Assembly (NCBI GenBank): GCA_945905295.1
Contig: CAMDPX010000022.1
Span: forward strand, 1 to 51,409
Source: Planctomyces sp. SH-PL62
GTDB taxonomy: Bacteria; Planctomycetota; Planctomycetia; Planctomycetales; Planctomycetaceae
Direction: 5' to 3'
Length of the DNA: 51,409 bases
Both the position numbers and the translations under genes were made by a program. Positions 9,582 through 18,145 of the stretch are shown in pieces. The notes below the pieces were generated by a model. The model did not search any database, was not told where the DNA came from, and saw only the letters and a list, made by a program, of their open reading frames with translations. The first letter of the stretch is position 1, and each line of letters opens with the position of its first letter.

Positions 9582-10058
9582 GTGGATAAATTGCGAGAAC
9601 ATTTGACGGAAGACCTTCGGCCGAAGACGGGCATGGTGAGTGGCGTGAAACGGCTCTCAACGGACGCGGTGACAACGACGTCCGAATTGCGCGATTTCGT
9701 CCGCAGCCTGAAGGGCCGCAGTCCTCAGGAAGTCATGGGGATCGTCGCCTCGAACGCGCTGACTCAGGCGATGATTGGCTCAACGATCGCGACGGTCGTG
9801 TTGTTGGCGGTGCTGACGGTGCCGTTTGCTTTCGGTAGTCCCGCAAAGGCGAAGTCCACAAAGCCGGGCGCGGCGACGAACGCCGAGCCAGCGAAGACGG
9901 ACTCCGTTGCCTCGAAGACGACGAACTCTGACGGCACGCCATCGGAAGAAGATATCAAAAAGGCCAGCAAGGCGATGGGCTTGGACGAAACGAAAACGGC
10001 AGACCCCAAGAAGAATCCGCTCGACAGCTTTGACAATCTGTTGGACAAGGTGAAATAA
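9582..10058 (+). CDS. Single-helix membrane protein of the exb cluster
   Basis: 158 residues from GTG 9582. I do not recognise a family. The N-terminal ~60 residues are charged and helical (LREHLTEDLRPKTGMV, TTSELRDFVRSLKGR). One membrane helix lies at residues ~64-88 (AMIGSTIATVVLLAVLTVPF). The C-terminal ~70 residues are Lys/Ala/Thr-rich and probably disordered. The gene lies 49 nt after the second exbD-like gene and 4 nt before a toxin-like gene, so it is probably in the same transcript. It may be an accessory subunit of the ExbB/ExbD device; nothing in the sequence proves it. Confidence 0.75.
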   Translation: MDKLREHLTEDLRPKTGMVSGVKRLSTDAVTTTSELRDFVRSLKGRSPQEVMGIVASNALTQAMIGSTIATVVLLAVLTVPFAFGSPAKAKSTKPGAATNAEPAKTDSVASKTTNSDGTPSEEDIKKASKAMGLDETKTADPKKNPLDSFDNLLDKVK

Positions 10059-10062
10059 GATC

Positions 10063-10374
10063 GTGGCGCTGAGATTCGAGATCCGTTTTTCAGACAGTGC
10101 TGATGAGAACCTGGACTGGTTCAGCAAACGTGACAAACAATTGATTCTCGACGAACTGTTTCGGCAATTAACCTACGAACCGGACGTCGAGACCAAGCGA
10201 CGAAAGAAGTTGAAATCCAGCAAACTCGCCACATGGGAATTGCGAATCGGAGATTTTCGAGTGTTCTATGACATCACGGCCTCGGTGGCGCTGGAGCCGT
10301 ATGTCGAGATCGTGGCGATCGGCGAGAAGACGCACAACGTTCTAATGATCGCCGGAGAAGAGGTGAAACCATGA
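10063..10374 (+). CDS. RelE-family toxin (second TA pair)
   Basis: 103 residues from GTG 10063. The sequence has the RelE fold pattern: a first strand (ALRFEIRFSDSADENLDWF), helices with KRDKQLILDELFRQL, a basic stretch (KRRKKLKSSKLATW), then WELRIGDFRVFYDI and a last strand (VEIVAIGEKTHNVL). The 'W.LRigdyRv.Yd' motif is diagnostic of RelE/mRNA-interferase-type proteins. The stop overlaps the next start by 4 nt (ATGA), giving a toxin-first order, the reverse of the pair at 6913-7394. Likely action is mRNA cleavage at the ribosome, blocked by the downstream protein. GTG is used and the ribosome-binding site is weak, which may keep toxin output low. Confidence 0.85.
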   Translation: MALRFEIRFSDSADENLDWFSKRDKQLILDELFRQLTYEPDVETKRRKKLKSSKLATWELRIGDFRVFYDITASVALEPYVEIVAIGEKTHNVLMIAGEEVKP

Positions 10375-10688
10375 AAGTCGTCTCGTTGGAAGAAGCGGAT
10401 TCGAAGAAGTTGTCGCAATTCGCGCCGCGCGCAAGCACTGACACGTTGATCGTTACGAAGAACGGCGAACCACTGTTTTCCATCAAGCGTCTGTCGAAGG
10501 ACGACCGTGAGCGGATTGCGTTGGCAAACAATCCCAAGTTCATCGCGATCATTGAGGCCTCGCGAACTTCTTTGCGAGATACTGGCGGACTGACCATGGA
10601 CGAAGTCTGTCAAAAACATGGACTGAAATTGCCGTCGCCAAAGTTGCGTCGTCGTCGAGTTGCCATCGTTGGTTCCAAAAAGAACTAA
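10371..10688 (+). CDS. Putative antitoxin (Phd/YefM-like) of second TA pair
   Basis: 105 residues, overlapping the RelE-like gene by 4 nt. The N-terminal half (MKVVSLEEADSKKLSQFAPR, then DTLIVTKNGEPLFSI) resembles the Phd/YefM DNA-binding fold, where 'pv.it.ngkp.avl' is the core strand pair. The C-terminal half is basic and includes a helix (GLTMDEVCQKHGLKL). In this family the N-terminal dimer binds the operon operator and the C-terminal part covers the toxin. The toxin-first order means autoregulation would act through the upstream promoter of the whole run. Family assignment is moderate; pairing with a RelE-fold gene is the stronger argument. Confidence 0.75.
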   Translation: MKVVSLEEADSKKLSQFAPRASTDTLIVTKNGEPLFSIKRLSKDDRERIALANNPKFIAIIEASRTSLRDTGGLTMDEVCQKHGLKLPSPKLRRRRVAIVGSKKN

Positions 10689-10709
10689 TCCAGCCGGAGT
10701 TTCGCAGTC

Positions 10710-12308
10710 ATGTTCCCTCGTCTCTCCTTTCCCGCGAAGCTCATCAAGCCGACGGCCATTTACGTGGCGGTCTGGGTGTTGTGCTTGGCGGATTGGATGT
10801 GGGGACGCTCAATCGAGACGTGGTGGCGAGCGTGGCCGGAGGGATTCTGGTTTGCGCTGAGCGTGCCGCTCACTGCGTATTGGATGGCTTGGACTGGTTG
10901 GCTCTGCCGGTTGGACGATGGAGATAAGCCGATCCTCATCGCCTTGCGTCGAATTGCGGGCGAGTCGAGTTCGGTTGCTCTGGATGATCGCTCGGACGAA
11001 TCCGCGTTTTTGGTTCGCCGCAATCTGGTGTGGAGCATCTCGGCGATTCTTCTCTGGCAGGTGAGCGTCTTCTTTGCGGATGCGTTCGATCTGCCGAGCA
11101 TGCGAGTCGGTTTGGCGACGTGGGGAACCTGGAGCCTGTTCTTTCTCGGCATGGTGTGGGTCGTGTGGTTCATCGAACGAGCCTCGCAGTTCTACGAAGA
11201 GCGGCGCTACGAACGGCGACGACGAGAGCAATCGGAAGCCATCGAGTTCGCGCGGGCCGCTCATCGAGCGACACACGACGATGATGTGGATGGCGAGCGT
11301 GTCCACAATCCGCTCGATCCGCATGCTTGGTATTACGGGCAAGGGGCGCGGAAGCTGAATCAATCTCTGACTTGGATCTCGGTCTATTCGTTGTGCTTTT
11401 CGATCGCGTTCCTGCTCTTCACGCAGATCGGTGGTTGCAGCGACATCTACGAGATGCCGGCCGGCGGAGGGCAGCAAGCTCAGATCGCCCAGGCGGTGAA
11501 GATTCAGAAAGTGATCAAGAAGAAGTTCGTGGTGAATCCGTTCTCGGCGATCAGCTTCAAAGTGCCGCCGATCGACGAGATCAAGTTGCAGCTTCAAGAG
11601 ATCACGCAGCACGCCTACACGGTCGGCTATGGCGAGGGTTCGGGGGCGGGATTCGCGGGCGGCACGAGTTCCGGCAAAGTGCGGTTCTTGCGACTCGAGT
11701 ACTCCGGCGGTGACTGGGATCAGGACATGAGCGTGTACTCCGGAGACAATTTGCTCCGCGAATACGGGCTGCGAACCAAGCAGAAGGTCAGTGAAAAAGA
11801 AGAGCCACGCACGGTGGCTGCCCTCAAGGCGTTCCCGGCGGAGAAGTCTCCGCCGTTCGTCTACATGACCGGCGAAAAAAACATCTCGATCTCGGCGAAC
11901 GAAGCGAAAGTGTTGCGTGAATACCTGATCGACAAGCACGGGATGTTGTTCATCGACAACGGCGGCAGCGGCCACTTCCATAACCAAGTCATGGCGATGA
12001 TGCGTGTGGTCCTTCCGAATGTTCCCGCCAGCCGAGTCCCGCTGGACGACACGATTCATCGCATCCCCTACCCGATTCCGTTCCTGCCGTATGTCGCCCC
12101 GCACGGCGGCAAAGAGGCATTCGGCTGGCGAGTCGATGGCCGGCTCGTCGCGTACTACCATCCCGGTGACATCGGCGACGCTTGGGCCGATGGCCACGCC
12201 GGTGTGAAGCCGGAGATCACCGAGTTCTGCTATCAACTCGGCGTCAACGTGATCTTCTACGCGCACGCTGAGTACTCAAAGTGGCTACTGTCGCGGATGA
12301 AGAAGTAG
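10710..12308 (+). CDS. DUF4159-domain membrane protein
   Basis: 532 residues. Five hydrophobic segments occupy the first ~250 residues (AIYVAVWVLCLADWMWG, FWFALSVPLTAYWMAW, VWSISAILLWQVSVFF, TWSLFFLGMVWVVWFI, YSLCFSIAFLLFTQI). The C-terminal ~210 residues match the DUF4159 pattern: a start with RFLRLEYSGGDWDQDM, a central MTGEKNISISANEAKVLREY, then the DNGGSGHFHNQ segment, and an end with GVNVIFYAHAEYSKW. DUF4159 has a glutamine-amidotransferase/vWA-like fold and occurs in bacterial envelope or motility clusters; its reaction is unknown. It follows the exb genes and second TA pair with 21 nt spacing, so it probably belongs to the same machine. Confidence 0.88.
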   Translation: MFPRLSFPAKLIKPTAIYVAVWVLCLADWMWGRSIETWWRAWPEGFWFALSVPLTAYWMAWTGWLCRLDDGDKPILIALRRIAGESSSVALDDRSDESAFLVRRNLVWSISAILLWQVSVFFADAFDLPSMRVGLATWGTWSLFFLGMVWVVWFIERASQFYEERRYERRRREQSEAIEFARAAHRATHDDDVDGERVHNPLDPHAWYYGQGARKLNQSLTWISVYSLCFSIAFLLFTQIGGCSDIYEMPAGGGQQAQIAQAVKIQKVIKKKFVVNPFSAISFKVPPIDEIKLQLQEITQHAYTVGYGEGSGAGFAGGTSSGKVRFLRLEYSGGDWDQDMSVYSGDNLLREYGLRTKQKVSEKEEPRTVAALKAFPAEKSPPFVYMTGEKNISISANEAKVLREYLIDKHGMLFIDNGGSGHFHNQVMAMMRVVLPNVPASRVPLDDTIHRIPYPIPFLPYVAPHGGKEAFGWRVDGRLVAYYHPGDIGDAWADGHAGVKPEITEFCYQLGVNVIFYAHAEYSKWLLSRMKK

Positions 12309-12436
12309 CGGATGGCGACGAGACGAGAATTCGCCGAGATTCTTGCCTTCCTGGAACGCTCTGACGTTACACTCACTGCCCAGTCGCCCGCGCTGTGCGA
12401 GCCTCATTCCGGTGCTCTCGGTTTTGGAGGTTGATC

Positions 12437-13999
12437 ATGCGTCGCTCTCGTCGTGAGTTCTTGTCGGATGTCGGTTGCGGGATGTTGGTCGCTGGGGTTG
12501 GCTACAGCACGGCCCTCGATTTGGGGCTGTCCACGGCCAGAGCGGCAGAAGGTTCCGAGGCAAACGGGTTGACGTTCGGTGGTCTCGAGCCGCTCGTCGG
12601 TTTGATGCAGGACACGCCGGTCAACAAGCTGCTCTCCGCGCTGGTTGAGAAGATGCACAACGGCACCGACCTGAAGACGCTCGTCGCGGCAGCAGCGCTG
12701 GCGAATGCGAGAACCTTCGGCGGCGAGGACTACATCGGCTTCCACACCATGATGGCCATGATGCCGGCCTATCAGATGTCACAGGAGTTGCCGACCGAGA
12801 AAAAAGCTCTGCCCGTTTTGAAAGTGCTGTATCGAAACACGAACCGCATTCACGATTTCGGCGGACGCAAGAAAGAAGTGCTGCACCCAATCACCGCGGG
12901 GACATTGCCAGCCGGAGTCGTTCCGGGCGATGCAGTGCGCGAGGCGGTTCACAGCAAAGACATCGACAACGCCGAAAAGACTTTTGCGGCGGCGGCGATC
13001 TCTCCGGAAGACGCCTTCAACGCGGTGATGTACGCCGTCGATGACAACACCGAAGTACATCGCGTCGTGTTGCCGTACCGAGCTTACGCGTTGCTCGATC
13101 TGGTCGGCCCCGAGCAAGCAGTGACGATGTTGCGGCAATCGGTCCGTTACTGCGTGAAGAGCGAACGACAGGTCAACCGCAACGCCGAATTCGATCGGCC
13201 GCGCACGCTGTTGCCGAAGGTGTTCGATCAACACAAGCTCGCCGGCAAGACGCCCGGGACACGAGTGCCGGATGATGCGTGGGTGGAATCCTTCTGCCAG
13301 ACGCTGTTCAAGGCGACTCCCGATCAAGCCGCTGACTTCGCGGGAGCTGCGTTGGCCGAGGGGATCGCGCCCGACGCGATTTGCGAAGCGATCTGTCTCG
13401 CCGCGAACCAATTGGTCTTGCGCGACGTCGGTCGTCGCGAGAAGGAAGTTCAACCCGGCAAGCCGCTGGGCAGTGTGCATGGCGATTCGATCGGCGTGCA
13501 TGCGTCCGACTCGGCGAACGCGTGGCGGAACATGGTCAAGTTCAGCAACGCTCGCAATCAGTTCGCCTGCACGATCCTCGGTGCGTTCCAAGTCGCCTAC
13601 GACCGAGTCAATCGGGGCGGCGACTTCCTCAACTGGCAGCCCCGACCGCACGCCGAGCATCTCGAAAAGATCACGACGCGCGATCCCAACAAGTTGCTGG
13701 CAGAGGCCGAAGCGGCGATCCGTGCCAACGAGCAAGCTCAGGCCGCGGCGATCGTGCATCTGATCGGCGAGCTGAAGCACTCGCCGCGCCCAGTGCTCGA
13801 TCTGTTGCTGAAGTACGCGATCAGCGAAGACGGTGCTCTGCACGCCGAGAAGTATTACCGCACCGCCAGCGAGGAATTCGCCAACATGCGGCAACCGTTC
13901 CGCTGGCGACAACTCACGGCGTTGGCTCGTGTGACCGCCAGTGAATTTGGTTCTCCCGCTGCCGGTTGTGATGAGGCAATGGAGTTGTTGAAGGTGTGA
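12437..13999 (+). CDS. Tat-exported protein of unknown function
   Basis: 520 residues from ATG 12437, chosen because GGAGG (12427-12431) sits just upstream and the protein then begins with a twin-arginine signal (RRSRREFLSDVG, then a hydrophobic stretch to AARA-type cleavage near residue 35). The body is helical with conserved-looking segments (EDYIGFHTMMAMMPAYQMSQ, HKDIDNAEKTFAAAAIS-like, HGDSIGVHASDSANAW). Several His residues could bind metal or a cofactor. I do not recognise the family. The next gene, a haem-binding PSD1 protein, starts 2 nt after the stop, so the two are coupled. Tat export suggests folding with a cofactor before crossing the inner membrane. Confidence 0.85.
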   Translation: MRRSRREFLSDVGCGMLVAGVGYSTALDLGLSTARAAEGSEANGLTFGGLEPLVGLMQDTPVNKLLSALVEKMHNGTDLKTLVAAAALANARTFGGEDYIGFHTMMAMMPAYQMSQELPTEKKALPVLKVLYRNTNRIHDFGGRKKEVLHPITAGTLPAGVVPGDAVREAVHSKDIDNAEKTFAAAAISPEDAFNAVMYAVDDNTEVHRVVLPYRAYALLDLVGPEQAVTMLRQSVRYCVKSERQVNRNAEFDRPRTLLPKVFDQHKLAGKTPGTRVPDDAWVESFCQTLFKATPDQAADFAGAALAEGIAPDAICEAICLAANQLVLRDVGRREKEVQPGKPLGSVHGDSIGVHASDSANAWRNMVKFSNARNQFACTILGAFQVAYDRVNRGGDFLNWQPRPHAEHLEKITTRDPNKLLAEAEAAIRANEQAQAAAIVHLIGELKHSPRPVLDLLLKYAISEDGALHAEKYYRTASEEFANMRQPFRWRQLTALARVTASEFGSPAAGCDEAMELLKV

Positions 14000-14001
14000 G
14001 C

Positions 14002-16500
14002 ATGAAAAACTGTTTGATCGCATTCGCCGTCCTCGTTTTGGGGACGGCGAATTTTTTCGTTCTGGCACAGGACGTTTCGCCGAAAAGCGATTCCGCCGCC
14101 GATCTCGAATTCTTCGAGAAGCGAGTGCGACCGCTGCTGGTGCAACGCTGCTTTGAGTGCCATTCGGCCAAGGCGGAGAAGTTGAAGGGTGGATTGCTGC
14201 TCGATAGCCGCGAGGCGATTCTCACTGGCGGGGATAGCGGGCCAGCGGCCGTGGTCGGTGATGTCGAAAAGAGTCTGATCGTTCAGGCGATTCGGTTCGA
14301 CAATGAAAATGTGCAGATGCCTCCGGCGGGAAAGTTGCCGGAGGCAGAAATTGCCGTGCTGACCGAATGGGTGCGTCGCGGATTTCCGTTCCCGGCGGCC
14401 AGCGCGAAAAAAGCGAGCCGGCGAGCTATCGACATCGCCGAAGGGAAGAAGCATTGGGCGTTTCAGCCGCTGAGCGTAGCCCGACTCTCCGAGTCGGGTC
14501 TGAGTGTTCCGAGGCCCGACTCGGAGATTCAGGCTACGGGGCGACGAACTCGGATTGATGACTTCATTCACGCGGCACAACGAAAGCATGGGTTGTCGCC
14601 GTCTCCCGACGCATCGAAGAGAACACTGATTCGTCGGTTGTCGTTTGATCTGCTCGGCCTGCCGCCGTCGCCTGAAGACGTCCAAGAATTCTTGGCGGAC
14701 GAATCGCCCGATGCTTACGAGCAACTCGTCGAGCGATTGCTGGCCGATCCGCGATTCGGTGAACGCTGGTCGCGGACGTGGCTCGATCTGGCGCGGTATT
14801 GCGACATCGGGGAATCGTGGCGGACCGGCGACGGGCAGCCGTGGCTGTATCGCGATTGGGTCGTGCGGGCGATGAACGAAGACGTTCCGTATGACGAGTT
14901 TGTTCGCAAACAACTGGCGGCCGATCTGCTGCCCGACTTCCAACCGACTGACGCCGCGGCGCTGGGATTCCTCGGACTTAGTCCTTCATATTGGAAGGAG
15001 TTGAAGCTCGACCACAATGTGATCAAGCAAGTTGTATCGGAAGAGTGGGAAGAACGAATTGAAGCGATCGGCGGGACGTTTCTGGGACTGACGCTGGCGT
15101 GCGCGCGATGTCACGACCACAAGTTTGATCCGATCACACAGCAGGATTACTACGGGCTGGCCGGAGTGCTGGCGAGCATCAAGATCGACGACAGTCCGAT
15201 CATCGCGAAACCGCTCGCGGATCAGGCGGCAGCCGCGCGAACGCAATTGAAAGAGTCGCAGGCTCAGTTAGACAAACTGCTCAAGGAACCAAAGCTGTCT
15301 GACACCGCGACCGACGAGGAAAAAGCAAAAGCGACGGAAGTCGCGAAGCAGATCGAATCCTTGCGTGGCAAGATGGCGGCGTTGCAACAGACGCCGCAGC
15401 TCAATACGCCAGTCGCGTTCGGCGTGACCGAGGCGGCGATGATCGTGCTGCCCGATGGGCCGAATCGGACGAAGATCGAATACAAGCCGAGTGAACCGCA
15501 GAACGTGGCGATGCAGATTCGTGGCAACGCGGCGAATCCCGGAGCGGTAGTGTCGCGTCGGTTCGTGACAGTCCTTTCGCCCAATGAACCAGCTCCGTTC
15601 AAAAACGGCAGCGGGCGATTGGAGTTGGCGAATGCAATCGTCACCGATGCGGCTCCACTGGCGGCGCGAGTCATCGTCAATCGGATTTGGGCACATCACT
15701 TCGGACGCGGCCTGGTCGCGACGCCGAGCAACTTCGGCACACAGGGCGAGAAGCCGACTCATCCGGAATTGTTGGACGACCTCGCCGCTCGATTCATCGA
15801 GCATGGCTGGTCGCTGAAGTGGCTGCATCGCGAGATCGTGTTATCGGCGACGTACCGGCAGCGTTCGGCTGATGGCCGATCGCCGACAGCCGATAGCCGC
15901 GATACCGTTTTTACCGGCGAAGGAAAAACGGTACACCGGCTATCGGCTATCGGCTCACGGCATTCGGCCGATCCGGAGAATCTCTGGTTGGCTCGGATGC
16001 CGGTACGGAAGTTGGATGTTGAGGGTTGGCGGGACTCAATGCTCGTGGCAACCGGGGAGTTGGATCGACGTGTTGGTGGTGCCCCGCAGGAATTGAGCGA
16101 AGTCGCCAATGTTCGGCGAACGGTTTATGGTTTAGTCCGGCGGCGTGAGTTGTCGGACTTGCTGCGGCTGCATGATTTTCCCGATCCGGTTTCTCACAGC
16201 GGATCGCGGATGCCGACGACGACTCCGTTGCAGCAGCTCTTTGTGTTGAACAGTTCGTTTCTGCAAGTTCGCGCGGCGGCGTTGGCCAGTCGAGTGTTGC
16301 GTGAGCATCCGCAAGACACACCGGCTCAGATTCGAGCGGTGCATCGCTGGCTCTTTGCTCGTGAAGCGACGGACGAAGACATTCAATTCGGGTCCGAGTT
16401 CCTGGCGACGTCGCAGGCCGAGGGGGTAATTGCCGACCAGGCGTGGCGTCACTACGCTCAGGCCCTGCTGGCGACCAACGAGTTGCAATTCGTTGAGTGA
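14002..16500 (+). CDS. PSD1-type planctomycete cytochrome protein (PSCyt1-DUF1549-DUF1553)
   Basis: 832 residues. A signal peptide (residues 1-24) is followed by the PSCyt1 haem motif CFECH (~49-53), then DUF1549 (~186-396) containing a second haem-type motif CARCH near 366, a charged coiled-coil (~412-465) and DUF1553 (~530-812). The family is expanded in planctomycetes and is proposed to be periplasmic and redox-active; reactions are unproven. At ~832 residues it is shorter than many relatives, which carry an extra beta-sandwich between the DUFs. Two palindromic repeats are inserted in-frame (residues ~159-179 and ~622-656), both outside conserved blocks. GTG at 13996 is an alternative start; ATG 14002 gives the cleaner signal peptide. 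Its usual partner, a DUF1501 protein, is 21 kb away. Confidence 0.92.
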   Translation: MKNCLIAFAVLVLGTANFFVLAQDVSPKSDSAADLEFFEKRVRPLLVQRCFECHSAKAEKLKGGLLLDSREAILTGGDSGPAAVVGDVEKSLIVQAIRFDNENVQMPPAGKLPEAEIAVLTEWVRRGFPFPAASAKKASRRAIDIAEGKKHWAFQPLSVARLSESGLSVPRPDSEIQATGRRTRIDDFIHAAQRKHGLSPSPDASKRTLIRRLSFDLLGLPPSPEDVQEFLADESPDAYEQLVERLLADPRFGERWSRTWLDLARYCDIGESWRTGDGQPWLYRDWVVRAMNEDVPYDEFVRKQLAADLLPDFQPTDAAALGFLGLSPSYWKELKLDHNVIKQVVSEEWEERIEAIGGTFLGLTLACARCHDHKFDPITQQDYYGLAGVLASIKIDDSPIIAKPLADQAAAARTQLKESQAQLDKLLKEPKLSDTATDEEKAKATEVAKQIESLRGKMAALQQTPQLNTPVAFGVTEAAMIVLPDGPNRTKIEYKPSEPQNVAMQIRGNAANPGAVVSRRFVTVLSPNEPAPFKNGSGRLELANAIVTDAAPLAARVIVNRIWAHHFGRGLVATPSNFGTQGEKPTHPELLDDLAARFIEHGWSLKWLHREIVLSATYRQRSADGRSPTADSRDTVFTGEGKTVHRLSAIGSRHSADPENLWLARMPVRKLDVEGWRDSMLVATGELDRRVGGAPQELSEVANVRRTVYGLVRRRELSDLLRLHDFPDPVSHSGSRMPTTTPLQQLFVLNSSFLQVRAAALASRVLREHPQDTPAQIRAVHRWLFAREATDEDIQFGSEFLATSQAEGVIADQAWRHYAQALLATNELQFVE
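14476..14537. repeat. REP-like palindrome R3, in-frame in the PSD1 gene
   Basis: Left arm 14476-14498 starts GTAGCCCGACTCTCCGAGTC. Right arm 14515-14537 is the inverted copy with two mismatches. The left half alone folds as CCCGACTC-TCC-GAGTCGGG behind a GTAG head. The reading frame stays open and encodes ~21 residues (RLSESGLSVPRPDSE...) between the WAFQPL block and the IDDFI block, which are close together in relatives. Confidence 0.85.
15867..15969. repeat. Palindrome R4, copy 1, in-frame in the PSD1 gene
   Basis: The inner stem is TACCGTTTTT (15903-15912) with AAAAACGGTA (15924-15933). Outer arms of ~33 nt are built from GGCCGAT/CCGATAG-like motifs. It encodes ~34 residues between LSATYRQ and DPENLWL, two DUF1553 blocks normally separated by a short loop. 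A second copy with the same inner stem lies between genes at 39373-39463. Confidence 0.85.
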
Positions 16501-16530
16501 GCGGCGGCGAACGAGTTTGAGGCACTCGCG

Positions 16531-17424
16531 ATGTTTAATCCGGAAGAGTTTGAGAAGTGGCGTGAGATGCTCCGCAACGACGATGATCACTTCGTCGAGG
16601 AGTTGGATACCGCGTTGCACCGATTGTTCCCCGATGGCTTCGAATCACTGGAGAACATGCAGACTCTGGCTCCGGAGGGTTGGGACAAGTCGCCTTTGGT
16701 CGCCGTGTTTCATCCCTCCTTCGAGCAAGTCTACGAAGAGGCCGTGCGGATGCAGCAGAACATGTCGGCGTTCGGACGAAAGAAGGATGAGCCGCCGCCT
16801 GCTCCGCCGACTCGTGAGGATGTGGCGAAACTCTACGAGCCGTCGCCGTTGGAACCGGAACTCGAACTGCGTGAGATTGTCGGCAAGTGTCTGTGGGACA
16901 TCATCTCGGACAATCATGATGTCTTCGACGCGGATGGTCACGAAATCGATTTCGGATCGTTTCGATTCGCAGGAGGTGTGATCGCCGATCATCTCAACCG
17001 GCGGCTTGGTGATCGCCAATACGACTACATGAGCTTTTACATGGGGACGGCGTGGGGTTCTGGCCGAGCGGATTTTTCTCCCGTGTATCGGCTGATCTTC
17101 TCGCGCATGAAGGGGCTGGGTTGGGATTGGGTGTATCACTTTCCTCGGCTGCGGCTGGTGAATCTGCGGCCGCTCAAGGAAGCGTTGGACGCTGAGAAGC
17201 CGCAGGACTTCGAGCAATACGATCCGGCGGCCGCGATCGAGCAGGCTCAGCAGGACGAACAGCGCGACCAGGAAGTGGCGGAGTTTCAGGAGAAGCTCGA
17301 CGAAGACTACCGCGAGGCGATCTCTGAGTCTCTTGATCGTCGGCCGCCGGCAACGGTCCAAGCTTATTCGGACGTCTACGACAACTTCCCGCGAGGCTGG
17401 CCGCCAGTCCCCGAAGAGGACTGA
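16531..17424 (+). CDS. Hypothetical acidic protein
   Basis: 297 residues with no signal peptide or membrane helix, so probably cytoplasmic. I do not recognise a family. The N-terminus (MFNPEEFEKWREMLRNDDDH) and C-terminus (an acidic coiled-coil, DPAAAIEQAQQDEQRDQEVA) are helical. The middle has an aromatic stretch (YDYMSFYMGTAWGSGRADFS, GLGWDWVYHFPRLR). GAGGCA upstream of ATG 16531 serves as ribosome-binding site. It lies 30 nt after the PSD1 gene and 6 nt before a sigma factor gene, so it may be co-transcribed with either. Base composition and strand match the neighbours. Confidence 0.8.
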   Translation: MFNPEEFEKWREMLRNDDDHFVEELDTALHRLFPDGFESLENMQTLAPEGWDKSPLVAVFHPSFEQVYEEAVRMQQNMSAFGRKKDEPPPAPPTREDVAKLYEPSPLEPELELREIVGKCLWDIISDNHDVFDADGHEIDFGSFRFAGGVIADHLNRRLGDRQYDYMSFYMGTAWGSGRADFSPVYRLIFSRMKGLGWDWVYHFPRLRLVNLRPLKEALDAEKPQDFEQYDPAAAIEQAQQDEQRDQEVAEFQEKLDEDYREAISESLDRRPPATVQAYSDVYDNFPRGWPPVPEED

Positions 17425-17430
17425 TACGCG

Positions 17431-18015
17431 ATGCCTGAAACGTCTCTGAGTTTGCTCGACCGATTGCGTGCGTCGCCCGACGATACCGATTGGTCGCGGT
17501 TGGTCGAGGTCTACACGCCGCTGTTCCGAACATGGTTGACGCGGGCCGACGTACAGCCGACAGATGCGGACGATCTGATCCAAGAGGTCTTGTTGGTCGT
17601 GCATCGTGAGCTGCCGATGTTTCAGCACAACCAGCGGCGCGGGGCGTTTCGATGTTGGCTGAGGCAGATTGTCGTGTTTCGATTGCGCAACTTCTGGCGA
17701 TCGCGCGGGAGATTGATCTCGGCAGGGAACGACAGTCGGTTGGAAGAACAACTACGACAGTTGGAAGATGATGGCAGTCATCTCAGCCAGATTTGGGATC
17801 GCGAACACAACTTGGCGGTGGCTCGCAAGCTGATGGAAATGGTTGAGTCGCGGTTCACCGAGACGACTCGGCTGGTGTTCCGTCGGTTGGTCGTCGATGG
17901 GGCGGATGCGGACACGGTAGCAATCGAAACCGGGTTGTCGCTCAATGCGATCTTCACGGCCAAGTCGCGAGTCCTACGGGAACTGCGACGATTGGGGGCC
18001 GGATTACTGGATTGA
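17431..18015 (+). CDS. ECF-like RNA polymerase sigma factor (first)
   Basis: 194 residues. Region 2 is visible as DADDLIQEVLLVVHRELPMF with the aromatic DNA-melting stretch GAFRCWLRQIVVFRLRNFWR. Region 4 ends in a helix-turn-helix (VAIETGLSLNAIFTAKSRVL). The type is the planctomycete ECF group linked to Ser/Thr kinases. The kinase gene 130 nt downstream carries an N-terminal zinc-finger-like motif of anti-sigma type, so the kinase probably controls this sigma factor. The gene follows the acidic hypothetical protein with a 6-nt gap. It would direct core polymerase to a small regulon, possibly including its own operon. Confidence 0.92.
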   Translation: MPETSLSLLDRLRASPDDTDWSRLVEVYTPLFRTWLTRADVQPTDADDLIQEVLLVVHRELPMFQHNQRRGAFRCWLRQIVVFRLRNFWRSRGRLISAGNDSRLEEQLRQLEDDGSHLSQIWDREHNLAVARKLMEMVESRFTETTRLVFRRLVVDGADADTVAIETGLSLNAIFTAKSRVLRELRRLGAGLLD

Positions 18016-18145
18016 TTCGGAAATCTCAAATCTTTGAGAATTCGCTGCAAGAATTCGCTGCCGTCCGCACTTCTGGTTGTTAGCGTGTTGCCGCCCTTCG
18101 TAGGCCGGCATTCGCCCCGCAACTTGAGTCTCTCCCTGGTGCCGC

